From Apiospora phragmitis (lineage: Eukaryota; Ascomycota; Sordariomycetes; Amphisphaeriales; Apiosporaceae): a stretch of 64,000 bases of DNA. The notes under the pieces were generated by a model. That model did not search any database and had not been told where the DNA came from. It worked only from the letters and a program-made list of their open reading frames with translations. The translations under genes and the position numbers were made by a program. This document shows positions 12,002-24,068 of this stretch, piece after piece (the first letter of the stretch is position 1; each line of letters begins with the position of its first letter). The stretch covers positions 5,374,501 through 5,438,500 of the forward strand of contig JAQQWL010000006.1 of the NCBI GenBank assembly GCA_038363925.1, in the 5' to 3' direction.

Positions 12002-13167
12002 TTACATCGCTGCATCCCCACCAGTCTTACCCAAAGCGAATTTGGTCTTCTCGCCATTATCGACAATTACCTCAGTACCTAGGCCTCTCTCGACATCGTC
12101 ACCCCTCAGCTCGGTGAACCCACCGGCGTCCTCCCAGTCGTACGCGGGCGGGTTGCGCGTGTACTTCTCCTGCACAACCCAGCCGTAGACCCAGGCGACG
12201 ACGTGCACAACCACGACGTACCAGTACCTCAGCACGAGGCGGCGCCGCACGGGCAGCCCCCTGTAGTCGAGCAGCGCGCTGATGAGCTGCGACGACAGCA
12301 GCGTCCCGAAGTTGGACACGAACCCGATCAGCGCGCGCGCCCGGATCCCGAAGTAGTACGTCTGGAAGCTGCCCACGTACTGGTTGAAGTAGGCCGCCCA
12401 GAACATCGGCAGACGCGCCAGAGGGCGCGGCACCCGGCGCGCACCGACGTCTCGGCCCGGAGGACGACGCGGAACCCGTCGGCGCGCTGCACCTTCTCGG
12501 GCGGCGAGAGCGCGAGGGCCAGGGGCGCCGCGGCGCACTGCAGCGCCACGAACACCAAGTAGACCTCGTACCCGACTTTCCCCTTCGCCCTGGCCGCGGC
12601 GTCGTGGTTGAGAGCCAGCACGACGGCGCCGCCCAGCAGGGGGCCGCCCGTCCGGAACCACAGCCAGATGTTCACGTAGGCGCCCCGCTTGCCGGGCTCC
12701 AGGTAGCCCAGCGCGACGGCGCCCTCGCTGACCCAGAACAGGCCGGCGCTGACGCCGCAGACCACGGCGCCCACAAGCACGAACCACTCGTTGCCGTACC
12801 GGTTGTTCGTGTACAGGCCGGCCGAGTAGATGGGGTAGCCCACGGCGCCCAGGAACAGAGTCCAGGACAGGCCGATGCGGTTCGCGATGGGCGCGCCGAA
12901 GAGGCACAGGAAACCCATGATGCCGAAGACCAGCGCGTTGGCGGCGTAGCCTAGATATGGTTCTTGAGCACCTCCGGCCCCCAGCGCATTCATGGCGTTC
13001 CACAGCCCCGGGGCCAGAAAGCCCACGCCACCAATGACGAAGGCATTGAACAGAGTTGAGTGATACCAAACGCGCTTTACTGGTGCTTCATCTTCCGTCG
13101 GGGGCGTGGTACTTCGGGTTGCGGCCATTGCCGAGGCATCTTTGACCCCCTCTTTAACGCTCGCCAT
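12002..13167 (-). pseudogene. UNC93-like (DUF895) major-facilitator membrane protein, frameshifted and internally deleted
   Basis: The frame from the ATG at 13167 (MASVKEGVKDASAM) codes the N-terminal half of a fungal UNC93-like transporter: NAFVIGGVGFLAPGLWNAMN, then RIGLSWTLFLGAVGYPIYSA and GNEWFVLVGAVVCGVSAGLF. Near 12,410-12,450 the frame breaks and continues in another frame as LPMFWAAYFNQYVGSFQTYY through WVYGWVVQEKYTRNPPAYDW to a stop at 12,002. At the junction the residues that normally precede PMFWAAYFNQY are missing. After YDWEDAGGF the usual last membrane spans are absent and the protein jumps to a polar tail. So there is a small frame-losing deletion plus loss of roughly 100 or more codons near the C-terminus. 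No retained intron could hide them. Probably non-functional. Confidence 0.72.
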
Positions 13168-14214
13168 CTTGAAGCCTTGGATATGGGTCTGAGGATGGGA
13201 TCGCTGGCTTGGTCCTGAACAACTGAGGGACGAAGAGCCGAAAGGTTTATACGTCAAGGGACCATACTATCCATATATGTCCCTATTCGTCCCAGTGGTG
13301 TAGCCATCGTCGTTCCATTTTCGGCTTGTGTGCCGGCCCACCTTGATTACGATATTTACACATTCTACTTCAGGACTGGTCGGGGTGCCGTAGCGAAGCG
13401 CAAAGATGCAGGTAGCATCGGCTTATAGCCCGATAACAGGAAGATGTTCAGGATCTGGGCGATGGTGTCATGGCCCCTGTGCTTGGTTTCCATAAACGTT
13501 ATAGGCTTGGGCAGAGGTTCAATGGAACCCCGGTGGGCTTGGGATATTGGCTTTCGGAGGTTCGAGCCGCAACTCAACAAGCTTTACATAATAACTTAGG
13601 TACTGTGGTGTTGAAATGTCTTTGAAGGTGAGTTTTAGCTTTAACAGATGAGTGTTAGATTCAAAACTGCAATGCTTCCTTCCATACACGCTTGAGTAAA
13701 TTCGGCCATCTAAGTTGTGGGCGCTTCTGTTATCATCCTCATGAGACCCTTCGCCAAGAAAACTCGGTAGTCTTGGCCCCCAGATAGACATCAAAGCCGA
13801 GACTCCAGCCAATATGGTATCTAGATCACAGGGCCTGTTGTTTCGACACGACGGGTTTCGCTGGATGTCATTGTCGAATTGCTCTTGTAAGTTGTAGTAA
13901 TATCTGCGTAACACGATAGCGCGAAAGTATACGAAGAAAAGGAAGAAAAAGAGAACCAGGGTGTATGGGCGTATATGGATAATCTCCATGTTCATACGCG
14001 GACGTCAGCCAAATGGAAAAGAAGAGAGGTTTGAGTTGAGTGGTGATCCAAGCCTTCCAGACGCCGCCAGTTGAAGGGTCTTCATGCGCCGTGTCGCTGG
14101 CTGCGCAAACAGTCTTATTCGCCGGAGACGATAGCCGGACCATCTAAGCCTTCTCCGCAGCAGCTAAGTCCGCGGGGACTCCTGAGGTTCGTGTCCTAGG
14201 GGAGGCGGCGGACG
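13168..14214. other. Intergenic, no gene seen
   Basis: About 1 kb. A minus-strand ORF of 158 codons at 13,995-13,519 begins with a hydrophobic stretch but shows no family resemblance and is low confidence. Otherwise nothing found. Confidence 0.4.
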
Positions 14215-14919
14215 ATGTTACAAGTACGGCAAGACCAGCGACTGACTCCTTATCGCCCAGAGGGAGACGCGGTAGGTATCTATGAGACTAGTAGTCTGAG
14301 CTTGCTCGCCTTCATGGCACAGACCGGGGAGGAAGACATGGAAGTACGAGGCCTCAGCATCTCTCAAGAAGACACTGCCGTGTACAGCAAGACCAACATA
14401 TTGGTTATCATCCGCGAGGAGCCCCTGTGACTCGAAAGATACCGCGCCGACCCCGAGGATGATGCTACAGATGCCTTCCAGATTAGCAAAGTGGCCGAAT
14501 GGCATACGTACGGTGATGTCGAAGGCGTGACCTTGGTGGAGGGCCCTACATGCTCTCAAGGTTTTGTCCTGGTCATCCAGCAAGGAGTCAGTGCCTACAG
14601 CGTTCATCGCAGAGCTGCTCCCCACGAGTCCATGGAAAAGTTCACTGTCGCCGGGAACTTCAACAGAGGTGTAGATGCTGTAAGCAACACCGACGGTATT
14701 GCTGCCGTGGGAACTGCAGCTGGGTATGGACGTCCCTATGCGTTGGTCGTAGTTCATGATGATGCCAACGGACTATCCGAAGGAGGCACCAGCGACGATA
14801 CGGGTTTCAAGCTTCAAAGACGTGCTGAGATGACTTACTGGAGGAAGTTGACACGGACTAGGACCCAAGAAGACAGTAGCACACATGCGTATCCAAGAAA
14901 AGTGCGGTATTCTTGAATT
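14215..14919 (+). pseudogene. Beta-propeller phytase-like (3-phytase) relic
   Basis: Two open stretches in one frame, 14,215-14,427 and 14,491 onward, read like the C-terminal half of a secreted beta-propeller phytase. Features: EEDMEVRGLSISQEDTAVYS; then VAEWHTYGDVEGVTLVEGP; GFVLVIQQGVSAYSVHRR; DAVSNTDGIAAVGT; and RPYALVVVHDDANGL close to the expected C-terminus. The DVEG and NTDG elements are typical blade and calcium/phosphate-site signatures of this family. An in-frame TGA at 14,428-14,430 interrupts it. I find no start codon, signal peptide or first blades upstream. Family assignment is from motif memory; enzymes of this family hydrolyse myo-inositol hexakisphosphate. Truncated and almost certainly inactive. 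Confidence 0.58.
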
Positions 14920-15659
14920 GTTTTTGTAAGATAAGTAGGCGGATTGAGTAATGAGTTCCTGGAGTCTGAGCAAACAAACTCATGATACGAGACCTACGTT
15001 TTGATCAACTTACCCTTTTCTTGTTGCTGGCATGGTAGAACTCCCCTGGAGAAAGTTGATGATAGCTAGCAAGCCAGTCAAATGTTCAAAGGTTGCTGAG
15101 ATTTAGGCCAAACCGATCGGTAAACCCTACATACCCAAGCATCTTGGTAGACATATCACGAAACATTCAAGACGCACAGTATGCAGTAGAGCCCTGCTGA
15201 ACATCTTGCATCACACACAAATCACCAATCCCACAGACAGGCCAGATGTCAAGACCAACCTGACCTGACCCGAAGATCAGGTAGGTCGGCCCAACCGCAG
15301 AAGCTGGCCAGCAAGGGCGCAGCTTCACAGTGCCAGATCAAGATAGAAATCTCTGATCGGCGCAATCCAACCTGTCGCAGTACAAGAAGCAAGCGATGGT
15401 CCCGGATTGTCTTTGTGGAAAAGTAGGCTTTTATTCATCTCTTGTGAAAACCTTTTGCCTTTTCCATATGAGATCAGCAGATGCCAACGATCTATGTCGT
15501 ACCGTTCCGTGTCGTCCAATTCGTATCGTAAGCGACGATCATGCTCAATGCGGAAAACTGTTGCCGTCGAGTCGAACCAAGCAATAAACCCAACCAGCCG
15601 TAACACCCGTTTTTGTTGTTGGTATCATCAAACGCCCATAATGTCATATGGCAAGTCGC
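14920..15659. other. Intergenic, 3' flank of RPL28
   Basis: 740 bp with no supportable gene. Confidence 0.45.
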
Positions 15660-16236
15660 TTATGCGACGAGCTCAACAACACCACCGGCCTCGGTGATCT
15701 TCTTCTCAGCCAGGCGGCTGACCCAGCGAGCGCGGACGACGATGGGGACCTCGGGGAGGCGGCCCTTTCCGAGAACCTTGGAGTAGCCGAGGGGAAGCAG
15801 GTCGATGACAGGGACAGTGTCCTTCTTCTCGCCCTTGAGGTAGGCCTCACGGGTCTCCTCGGGAACCAGGCTCCAGAGCTTGTCGAGCTGTAGGTTGGAA
15901 GGTCAGAGGCATGTTCGAATTGTGCGCAAGGTGGGCGATTGAAATACGTACGTTGACAATGGGCTTGAAGAAGTGGTTTTGCTGCTTGTGGAAGTATCGC
16001 ATACCGACCTTTCCGAAGTAACCGGGATGGTACTTGTCGATGTTGGTTCGGCTTGAATTGACATTAGCATGCGTGCTGAAAATTGCGACAGCAAAAGTGT
16101 TCAATCCAACTTACTGGTGATGTTGACCACCGGCCATACCACGACCACCGGGATGCTTTCTGTGCTTGCCGACACGACCCTTACCGGCCGAGACGTGGCC
16201 GCGGTGCTTTCTGGTCTTGCTGAGTCTGGTAGGCAT
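15660..16236 (-). CDS. RPL28: 60S ribosomal protein uL15 (RPL28/L27a)
   Basis: Cytosolic large-subunit protein uL15. Exons 16236-16115 (122 nt), 16051-15952 (100 nt) and 15887-15660 (228 nt) give exactly 149 residues plus TAA, the usual length. The N-terminus [20 protein letters not shown] is diagnostic, followed by the Gly/His-rich segment [14 protein letters not shown] across intron 1 and then [20 protein letters not shown]. The C-terminus ends with GGVVELVA. Introns of 63 and 64 bp carry GTAAGT and GTACGT donors. The gene faces away from CHL1. No irregularity seen; the intact frame is a useful control for sequence quality in this part of the window. Confidence 0.97.
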
Positions 16237-17099
16237 CTTGGCGGTTTGCTGTGATGTTAGTTGTCGAGCAGACCGAGAGATTGGGCGGAGCGATCGAGTA
16301 GTTAAAATCAAAACTCTCGATCCAGGGAATCAGCCGCGCACAGAGGTGAAAAAAAAAGCTGTGGGAGGCTAAGCAAGGGTGGATTTGGGGTTAGTGTCAA
16401 TTGAGGGCACAAAACCCCTCAGCCATTTGTGGCTTACTCTCGTATCTTATCAGACTTATCAGATACTGCACAGCCATCATCCATATGCCACACATTGAGC
16501 AACACCACTTTCCACCATGCCACCTGCCTGTGTCTGACAGCTTCAGGTCATCTCAAAGCAACCACCACCGCCAGAAGATGCTGTTAATGTCTTGCTGTCG
16601 GGCCTCTGGAGCCGCTCTGATGTTTAATTCAAGAAGACGTTCATTTCCATGATCTCGATACATAGTATCCCAAACTGTGGTCTGTTTGCTTTTCATTCTC
16701 CGAGTAAGGAAGGTTTTCTTTATGCGCCCGCAGTACCTACCTCTGCAGAGGACTGAGTTCAATGCTTGCTTGACCCATCTACAAGCTTGGGTATTTTGTA
16801 CTTCTTCCATCCCGATTCGCGTGTCTGGTGATGCGCGATGCAGATATCGCCAGAATAAATTATAGTCCCGCAATTTGAATGCATTTGCCTCAATCCGATT
16901 CCTTTCAAGCGTTTTTATTTTCTTCAGTCGATTCTGTCGTGAGTTGAGCTGAGTTCAGCAGAGAATATATCTATCCGAACCAACAAAGCCTTCGTATCAC
17001 CAACACGGATTGCACAGCACAGTAGCAGCGCTCTTTGAAGATTGTCCTTAGGCGCGCCGGCAATCCTCCATACACCAGCGCCAACTGTATGCTCTATCA
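16237..17099. promoter_or_regulatory. Divergent intergenic region RPL28 / CHL1
   Basis: About 860 bp between divergent genes. Must contain the strong RPL28 promoter and the CHL1 promoter. No recognisable operator; an unresolved first exon of CHL1 may also lie here. Confidence 0.4.
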
Positions 17100-20040
17100 T
17101 TGTCGATTACCAAGTATGGCCGGCGTTCCGAAGATCTGGACCTTGAACTTGATCAGGTCACAGATGGTATCAAGCAGGTCGATTTTCATCATCCCTATAC
17201 CCCTTACGATGTACAAGAGCAGTTTATGCGATCCGTTTACGATGTTCTCGATATCGGGGATGGCCATGTGGGAATCCTCGAGAGTCCCACTGGAACAGTA
17301 GGTTTGACTGACAACATGAGCCATGAACTTCATCGAAGTCGCTAACGGAAAACAGGGCAAATCCCTCTCCCTTATCTGCGCCGCTTTGACCTGGCTGCGC
17401 AACCACAAACAAGCCAAGTTTGAGAGTTCCGTTGAGGATGCCGCCCGGGAGTTCAAGGACGAGCCCGACTGGGTTGTTGAGCAAATGCTCCGGCGAAAGC
17501 GAGATGAAGTAATCAAGAAATGGGAGGAGCGGGAAGCTCGCTTAGAAAGCGTGCGAGCGCGCGAGAAGGCCATGGAGATCCGCACCACCAAGAGGCGCCG
17601 GCTGAATGAGCGTGCGACGGGCCCTGACGCGGACCATGAGCCCGATGAGGACGAGTGGCTGCTCGATGAGAGGGATGAGGACGGGTCGCAAGGTGGCGAG
17701 ACTTCCAATTACAGTAAAGATACCAGAGCTCTCATGGAAAAGCTCGGTATGATGCCAAAACGAGATGCGGAGGAAGAAGACGACGGCGCCGATCAAGAAC
17801 TTAAGGTAGTCCCTATGTGCGATGACCGGTTGAAGTTCAAAGGGGCCATACTGACTTTGGCCATAGATTTACTACACCTCGAGGACCCATTCACAGCTGA
17901 CGCAGTTCATTGCCGAACTCCGCCGCCCTACATTTCCCCCTTCAATCCCAGAAGCCATGCTAGCTAAGGGCAGTGCCTCAGAGCCAGAAGCCGTCAAGCA
18001 TGTCCCTCTATCATCTCGCCAGCGACTCTGCATAAATCCTGCCGTGTCTCGCCTGGGTTCCGTCCAAGCCATCAACGATCGGTGCAGTGAGCTGCAGCAA
18101 TCAAACTCCAAGTCAAAGTGTCAATTCGTGCCCAATCCCGACAAGCTCGCCCAGACTCATCAGTTCCGAGATCACGCTCTCGCCGCTATTCCCGACATCG
18201 AGGACCTATTCGATCTCGGCAAGAAGCTGTCGATATGTCCGTACTATGCCTCCAGGACGGCCATCCCGGGCGCCGAAATCATCACGCTGCCCTACCCGCT
18301 GCTGCTGCAGAAGACGGCCAGGGATGCGCTGGGAATCAAGCTCGAGGGCAATGTCGTGATCATCGACGAGGCGCACAACATCATGGACGCCGTAGCCAAC
18401 GTGTATGCTTCCGAGATCAGCTTGAGTGAGCTGAGGCGCGCGAGACAGATGCTTGGTGTGTATGTCAAGAAGTTTAGCAAGAAGCTCAAGGGCGAGAATC
18501 GAGTCATGGTCGCCCAGGTGGCAAGGGTAATCGATGGCCTGAGTGATTGGCTCGATGGTGCACTGAAGCTCAAGGTATGTAGATGCGAGGATACAATTAT
18601 GTTTTTGATATGCGAAAGCTCACGTAGATGCAGGGCGACCAAGGGATTGTCGACTCCAACAATCTCCTCAAGTCTAAAGGGGCTGACCAGATCAATCTGT
18701 TCAAGCTAATCCAATACGTCCAGGAGTCGAAATTGGCTTATAAGATCGAAGGTTACGTTGTCCATACCGAACAGGATCCCAAGAATCCTTCATCGCGCTC
18801 CTCGTCGTCGCCAGTTCTCCACACTCTTGTTTCTTTCTTGGTCTCCCTGACCAACCTGAGCACGGAGGGGCGCATCTTCTACAACAAAACCTCTACCAAA
18901 GATCATCAACCCGACATCAAGCTCTCCTACCTCCTGCTCTCGCCCACGCACGCCTTCTCCTCCATCGCCTCGGCCGCGCGCGCCGTCATCCTCGCCGGCG
19001 GCACCATGTCGCCCTTTGACGACTACACGGCGCACCTTTTCCCGAATCTGGCGCTATCCAAGGTCACGACGCTGAGCTGCGGCCACGTCATCCCGCCCTC
19101 CAGCCTCTGCGTCTGGACCCTGGCAAGCGCCCGCCCCGGGCTGGACTTCGAGTTCAGCTTCCAGAAGCGCAGCGACCGGCGCATGGTCCACGAGCTGGGC
19201 ATCGCCATCCTCAACATCTGCACCGCCGTGCCGGACGGCGTCGTCGTCTTCTTCCCCAGCTACGGATATCTGGAAGAGGTGGTCGCCGTGTGGGGTAGCG
19301 GCGCGGACTCGGCACAACCACAGCAGCAGAATAAGACGGCGCCGCCATCAGTCTGGTCCCGGCTCCAGTCCAAGAAGGCGGTATTCCGCGAGAGCAAGGG
19401 CGGGTCCAGCGACGACGTCTTGGCCCAGTACAGCGAAGCCATCCTGGGCAGCGGCGGCAGTGATCCCTCCAAGTCGGCTTCTCAACAACCCCAGGCCAGC
19501 AGGGGTGCGCTGCTATTGAGCGTGGTCGGGGGCAAGATGAGCGAAGGCATCAACTTCTCCGACCGCTTGGGCCGCTGCGTCGTCATCGTGGGCCTGCCGT
19601 ACCCCAACATCAACTCGCCCGACTGGAAGGCGCGCATCGAGTACATCGAGACGACCACCACGAGCCGCCTGCTCGCCGCCACGAACGACGACGAGTCTTC
19701 TTCTGCTTCTGCTTCTGGGCAAAAGCTGCCGCCGCCCACGCCTACAATGTCCAAGGCCGACGCGACGGCCAAGGCCAAGGACGCGGCCCGCGACTTCTAC
19801 GAAAACGCCTGCATGCGCGCCGTCAACCAGAGCATCGGGCGCGCCATCCGGCACAAGGGCGACTACGCGGCCATCGTGCTGCTGGACCGCCGCTTCGGCG
19901 CCGACCGCATCCGGCGCAAGCTGCCCGGCTGGATCCGGGGCGGCATGGCCGAGGGGAGTGAGGCGGGCAGCCTGGGCCAGCTCATGGGGAAATTAAACGG
20001 CTTCTTCCGCGAGAAGAAGAAATCGGAGTTGCATACATAA
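17100..20040 (+). CDS. CHL1: CHL1/DDX11-type ATP-dependent DNA helicase
   Basis: Fe-S XPD-family 5'-3' helicase acting in sister-chromatid cohesion. Exons: up to 17297, 17356-17805, 17867-18574, 18628-20040; introns of 58, 61 and 53 bp keep phase; about 920 residues. Order: [16 protein letters not shown] (Q-motif region), Walker A SPTGTGKSLSL formed across intron 1, acidic/basic insert, [14 protein letters not shown] (motif Ia), cysteines of the Fe-S domain ([26 protein letters not shown]), [12 protein letters not shown] near residue 380, motifs [15 protein letters not shown] and [14 protein letters not shown]. The start is unresolved: the frame is open upstream only to a stop at 17049 and has no ATG before the conserved region. 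Either a TTG at 17100 is used or a short upstream exon is missing. Otherwise intact. Confidence 0.93.
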
Positions 20041-22444
20041 TGAGCTTGGAGGAGGGGGGTCATTATCTACTTTAGGCAAGACTTACTCTCGCCGTGGGAT
20101 CTACCAGTCGCAGCAGGACTGCAAACTCTAGTCGAGGGGTTTCCCACTCCCCAAGCCCGTTCGAGCCAGACATGTATGCATTCAGGCGAAGCGATCGCCA
20201 GTCTGGGGAGTTTTACACCGCAGTTCCACAGGCCAAATCCTCGGACCAGCGAGTCAGGTCATCGATACACCTAAGCAAGTTATTACATTCTGTAGTTAGC
20301 GAAGACACCCGAAGCACGATTATCTTGAACTGGGCATGGTTGTCTAGTCTCGTGTCGTCTTTCCCACACTCAATCAGCCCAATCTTATCGACCCATAAAA
20401 GCCATGCACATCATCAGCTGATCGCAAACGAACGCGCAAAGTACCCGGTACCGAGCAGATAAGAACATTGTGCTGCGCCGCTCGCTAATCGAGATCCAAA
20501 TGCCGACCCGGGGTGGTTCCCATGGATTCCTGGCCGACCGCACCCAAATTCAAATTGTCCACGTTTCTAATGCACGGTGGCCCATCCCAATGCAACGCGG
20601 CCATTTCCGTCTTATTGGGATTCCCTTGCTCTGCTATTCATGTTCTTTACCCCTGCCCTTCGCTTAACGTGGCGAAGGCGGCACAGGACGACTCTCGTAA
20701 TATACAACCGCATACCGTCGCAACTGTCACTTTTGTCCGCGAGCTGATCTCGATACGACATAAGTTTCAACACATAGAGCAAATATGTGAGACTATCATC
20801 CTGCATATAAGCGCGCCCATCAGTTTCCATGTTGGTGAAGCGTCTCAGGTGAAGAACGTTGCATTGGGCTTCGGCCCTTACTTCTTTCTTTTCTTCTTTT
20901 CGTATCTTGTCGTACTACAATTCCTGTAATCGTATCTATGCATCTGTCAGGTAGAGCTTAATATCCACCCAACCATGTGCCATTACGTAAAGCAGGGTAT
21001 CCTTGGCGACTCGAACAGCTGCCTAGCCAGGTCAAGCGAAATTCCCTTATTCTTCTCGTGTTTCTCCTGTTCTAGTGATTAGATTACTTAAATCGGGTCC
21101 GGACAGCGGCAGCTACTTGTACCACTCGTCATACAGCGGTTTCCAACGACCGGTTTTAGGTCGTGTTGAGGACGGGCTGACTTCCCTCGGGAATACTTGC
21201 TACTTACAATAAATACTACATGACACCAATAGCACGTCGCCGTTGGACCCAAGTAAATGAAAACACGGTAAATAGGTATTTAGCTCTATAAGGGCATCGT
21301 AGTAACGATACTGGAGACAATATCGAAACAAAGAAATAAGCTGGGAGGTTAAGAAATATCGAATGTAACCCTAGATACTACGTGTTCGTTGCTGTTCTAC
21401 TTCGCAAAGGAGGCCTTGGTACATCTCAGCCCTTCAACACGATGCGTACGGCCAAGCAAAAAGAGTGTTTCTCTTGCAGCTAGAAGCTGTTTTCAATCTC
21501 ACAAAGTGGAGGAGACTCGGAGAGGTATATCTTTGCTTTATTGTTTTGTCCTAACAATCCGTTTTCCTCGTTAATGGTATCCATACTTTATGTCTCGGTT
21601 GGGGGAGAGGAGAACCGCAGTTCATCGATGTAAGTATATACACTCACACACAGTCAAGGTAGGGTATACTCGGTGAATAGTCAATCATCGATTTGAGCCT
21701 GGCTCCGTGTTTGTTTTCTATCATGATTGTTCCGCGCACCTAATAGTGCCCAGTTGTCATCGGGCCGCTGCCGGAACCTACCGAGAAGGAGAGGGCTTGC
21801 TTCGGCAAACCCAAATACCCCCATACCGAGTGACAAACTTTGTAAGTACATCATCCATGCTTGCATGAATCCGGTGAGTGTGTCAGAAAATATCTGTTTG
21901 CTCAGGCGGCCGCAGGCACCAGGACCTGGTGTTCTGGCATAGGGCTCGTTGTCGAGTTCCGGGAACTGTCAGCGTGCCCAGGAACTGCATATATGTATAT
22001 GTATGTCGGTCCTTGAAGTTTAGGAATAGCGGGCGGATCTGTTTCCCAGTACGGAAGTACACCACATACATAGACGTATAAATTGTGAGAGATGCTTCCC
22101 GGATGCTGGGGAAGTCCGCTCCTCGATATTTACTAACCTCTTTGGGGGAGAAAAATGTCCTATATTTATAGCCACATAGAGAGATAGCAAGCCAGTAACG
22201 GTCTTTATAAATTAGAAGTTTCCTTGTATATTCTTCCCTAGTCTCAACTGTTTGTGGCCCTTGATATATCTGTTGCTATATTCGGCTTTGATTATCATTG
22301 AGATCCCGTACCAAACTATATTATAGTAACTCTCAGGCCCCTTTTAAGCTACCATACTGCTGCATCCCCCGTTCTCCCCCACACTGACGGCCCGAGAACC
22401 CGGCATCTTTGCTTCCTAGAGATACGCTCATCCTATTCGACGAT
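20041..22444. other. Long intergenic region, moderately AT-rich
   Basis: 2.4 kb between CHL1 and the terpene synthase. Only short ORFs without domain features. The stretch 21,200-22,330 is visibly poorer in GC than its surroundings. No gene, tRNA or mobile element could be supported. Confidence 0.45.
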
Positions 22445-24068
22445 ATGTTTTTCTTTCGGGATTCCAAGACGCTGCTCTACTCCGGACTTTTGCATCGCCT
22501 ACGCAAAAGCTTCCGAATCACAGGCCGGGAACAACCATATCAACCGGTAGACCAACAACAGCTCGAGCCGGAGAAGAAACTCGGGGCTCTGCTCCGGCCC
22601 ATTTTCAAGTCTATGCTCGAGGGAATCGACTACCAAGGGGCTCCCAAGATCCACGACCAGGAGAAGAAGCAGGCGGTGTTGGACGCCATGCACCAGAAGG
22701 TGGCCAGCTACGGCATGACGCTGGACGACCCGTTGACGGCCAAGGGCTTCCGGCTGGGGTTCTCCGAGGCAGCGGTACGTTGTATTTGTTTGCTTTCTGC
22801 AGTTGGCCGATCTTAGCCCCTTCCTTTTGTGGTACGGAAAGGCTGTATCGAAGAAGTGGCATGTTGACAACTCTGTAGCTCGCGTATCCCGACCACTCGG
22901 TTGCGGTGCAAACGTACATTGCCATCTTCACCTGGCTCGTCGTGCAAATCGACGATATCACCCCCAGCATCAAAGCTGAAGTAAGTTGCCAGATTCCTCT
23001 TGAGCGGTGAGCCCCCTTGTAGTCCGACAATATTGACGCCGCGAATTTGGTCGTTGAAGAAATGACCACATCCCCTTGCGTCCATTTTCATGATAGTTAC
23101 TGACATCAAATGACAGGTGGAGCAGTTCCAACAGCGCTTTCTCCGAGGAGAGGACAGCCGTTGCCCATCCTGCGCGGATTGGCCGCCATTTTTCGGGAGG
23201 CGTATGACCATTGGGACCCGATCCTAGCAAACCTCCTGGTCAAGTCGGTGAGTTCCCCCGCCCCATGCATGCCAGGTTCGGCCCGGCCTGAGAGCCTCGT
23301 CGTATTGGCACGCCTTCCCCTCAGCACACAAACATAGCCCAAACGAGCCAGTCACCACCACCAGTCTTGTTAGTTTTCAGTGGGCGTTTTCTGATAGCCG
23401 CCAAAGACGCGGGGCTAATGCAACACGCGTTCACACAATAATTAGGGGCTTGATTTCGTGACGGCCAATCTGCTGGACGCGGAGGAAGGGTTCCGCCGCA
23501 TGCAGGTCACAGAGGCGGGCGTGAGCTTCCCCTACTACTTCCGCCACATGTCGGGCATCACCGAGGCCTACGCCATCTTCACGTATCCCAGCGCGCAGTA
23601 CCCGGACCTGAGCCAGTTCCTCGAGGCCATCCCCGACATTGCCCTCTTCATCAACATCAACAACGATGTGCTTTCGTAAGTAGTAGTCGGTGACCTGACC
23701 TGAAACCCCCACACGCCATCGTTATCATCATCATATCATATCATCCAACTGGGGAAAGATCACGCGAGTGGCGGTAGACTAACACACGCCACACAAACAG
23801 TTTCTACAAGGAAGAGGTCGCTGGCGAAACCACCAACTATATCCACAACCGGGCCCGGTGCGAGCAGAAGGACCCCCTAGCGGTGGTCAGGGACGTCCAG
23901 CAGGAGGTGGTGGCCTGCGTCCAGCGCGTCAACGCCATCCTCGAGGGTCGCGTGCCGTATCTGCAGGCCTGGAAGATCCACATGACGGGCCATATTGCCA
24001 TGCACACGGTGAACCCGAGATACCGGTTGTCTGAGCTGGGCTTGGGCGAGGAGCACCCCTTGCAATGA
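22445..24068 (+). CDS. TRI5-family (trichodiene-synthase-fold) terpene synthase, one frame break
   Basis: Class I terpene cyclase of the trichodiene-synthase family, which ionises farnesyl diphosphate; product unknown. Exons 22445-22774, 22879-22980, 23117-23247, 23446-23675 and 23801-24068, about 353 residues. Metal-binding sites: an aspartate-rich QIDDI motif in exon 2 and an NSE-type NNDVLSFYKEE motif spanning exons 4-5, followed by the RYRLSE signature near the C-terminus that is typical of TRI5 relatives. The first ATG in frame at 22445 is taken as start. Exon 3 is 131 nt where 132 is needed: the frame is lost around 23,146-23,153, consistent with one missing base. An alternative acceptor at 23,156 would skip the break but lose 13 conserved residues. 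There are no P450 or other cluster genes next to it, so it is an orphan. Not evidence for a trichothecene cluster. Confidence 0.8.

Noticed and set aside
22445..24068. Trichothecene biosynthesis locus
   Set aside because: Only a TRI5-family fold is seen; no TRI P450s, acetyltransferase, regulator or transporter of that cluster are nearby, and the aspartate-rich motif differs.
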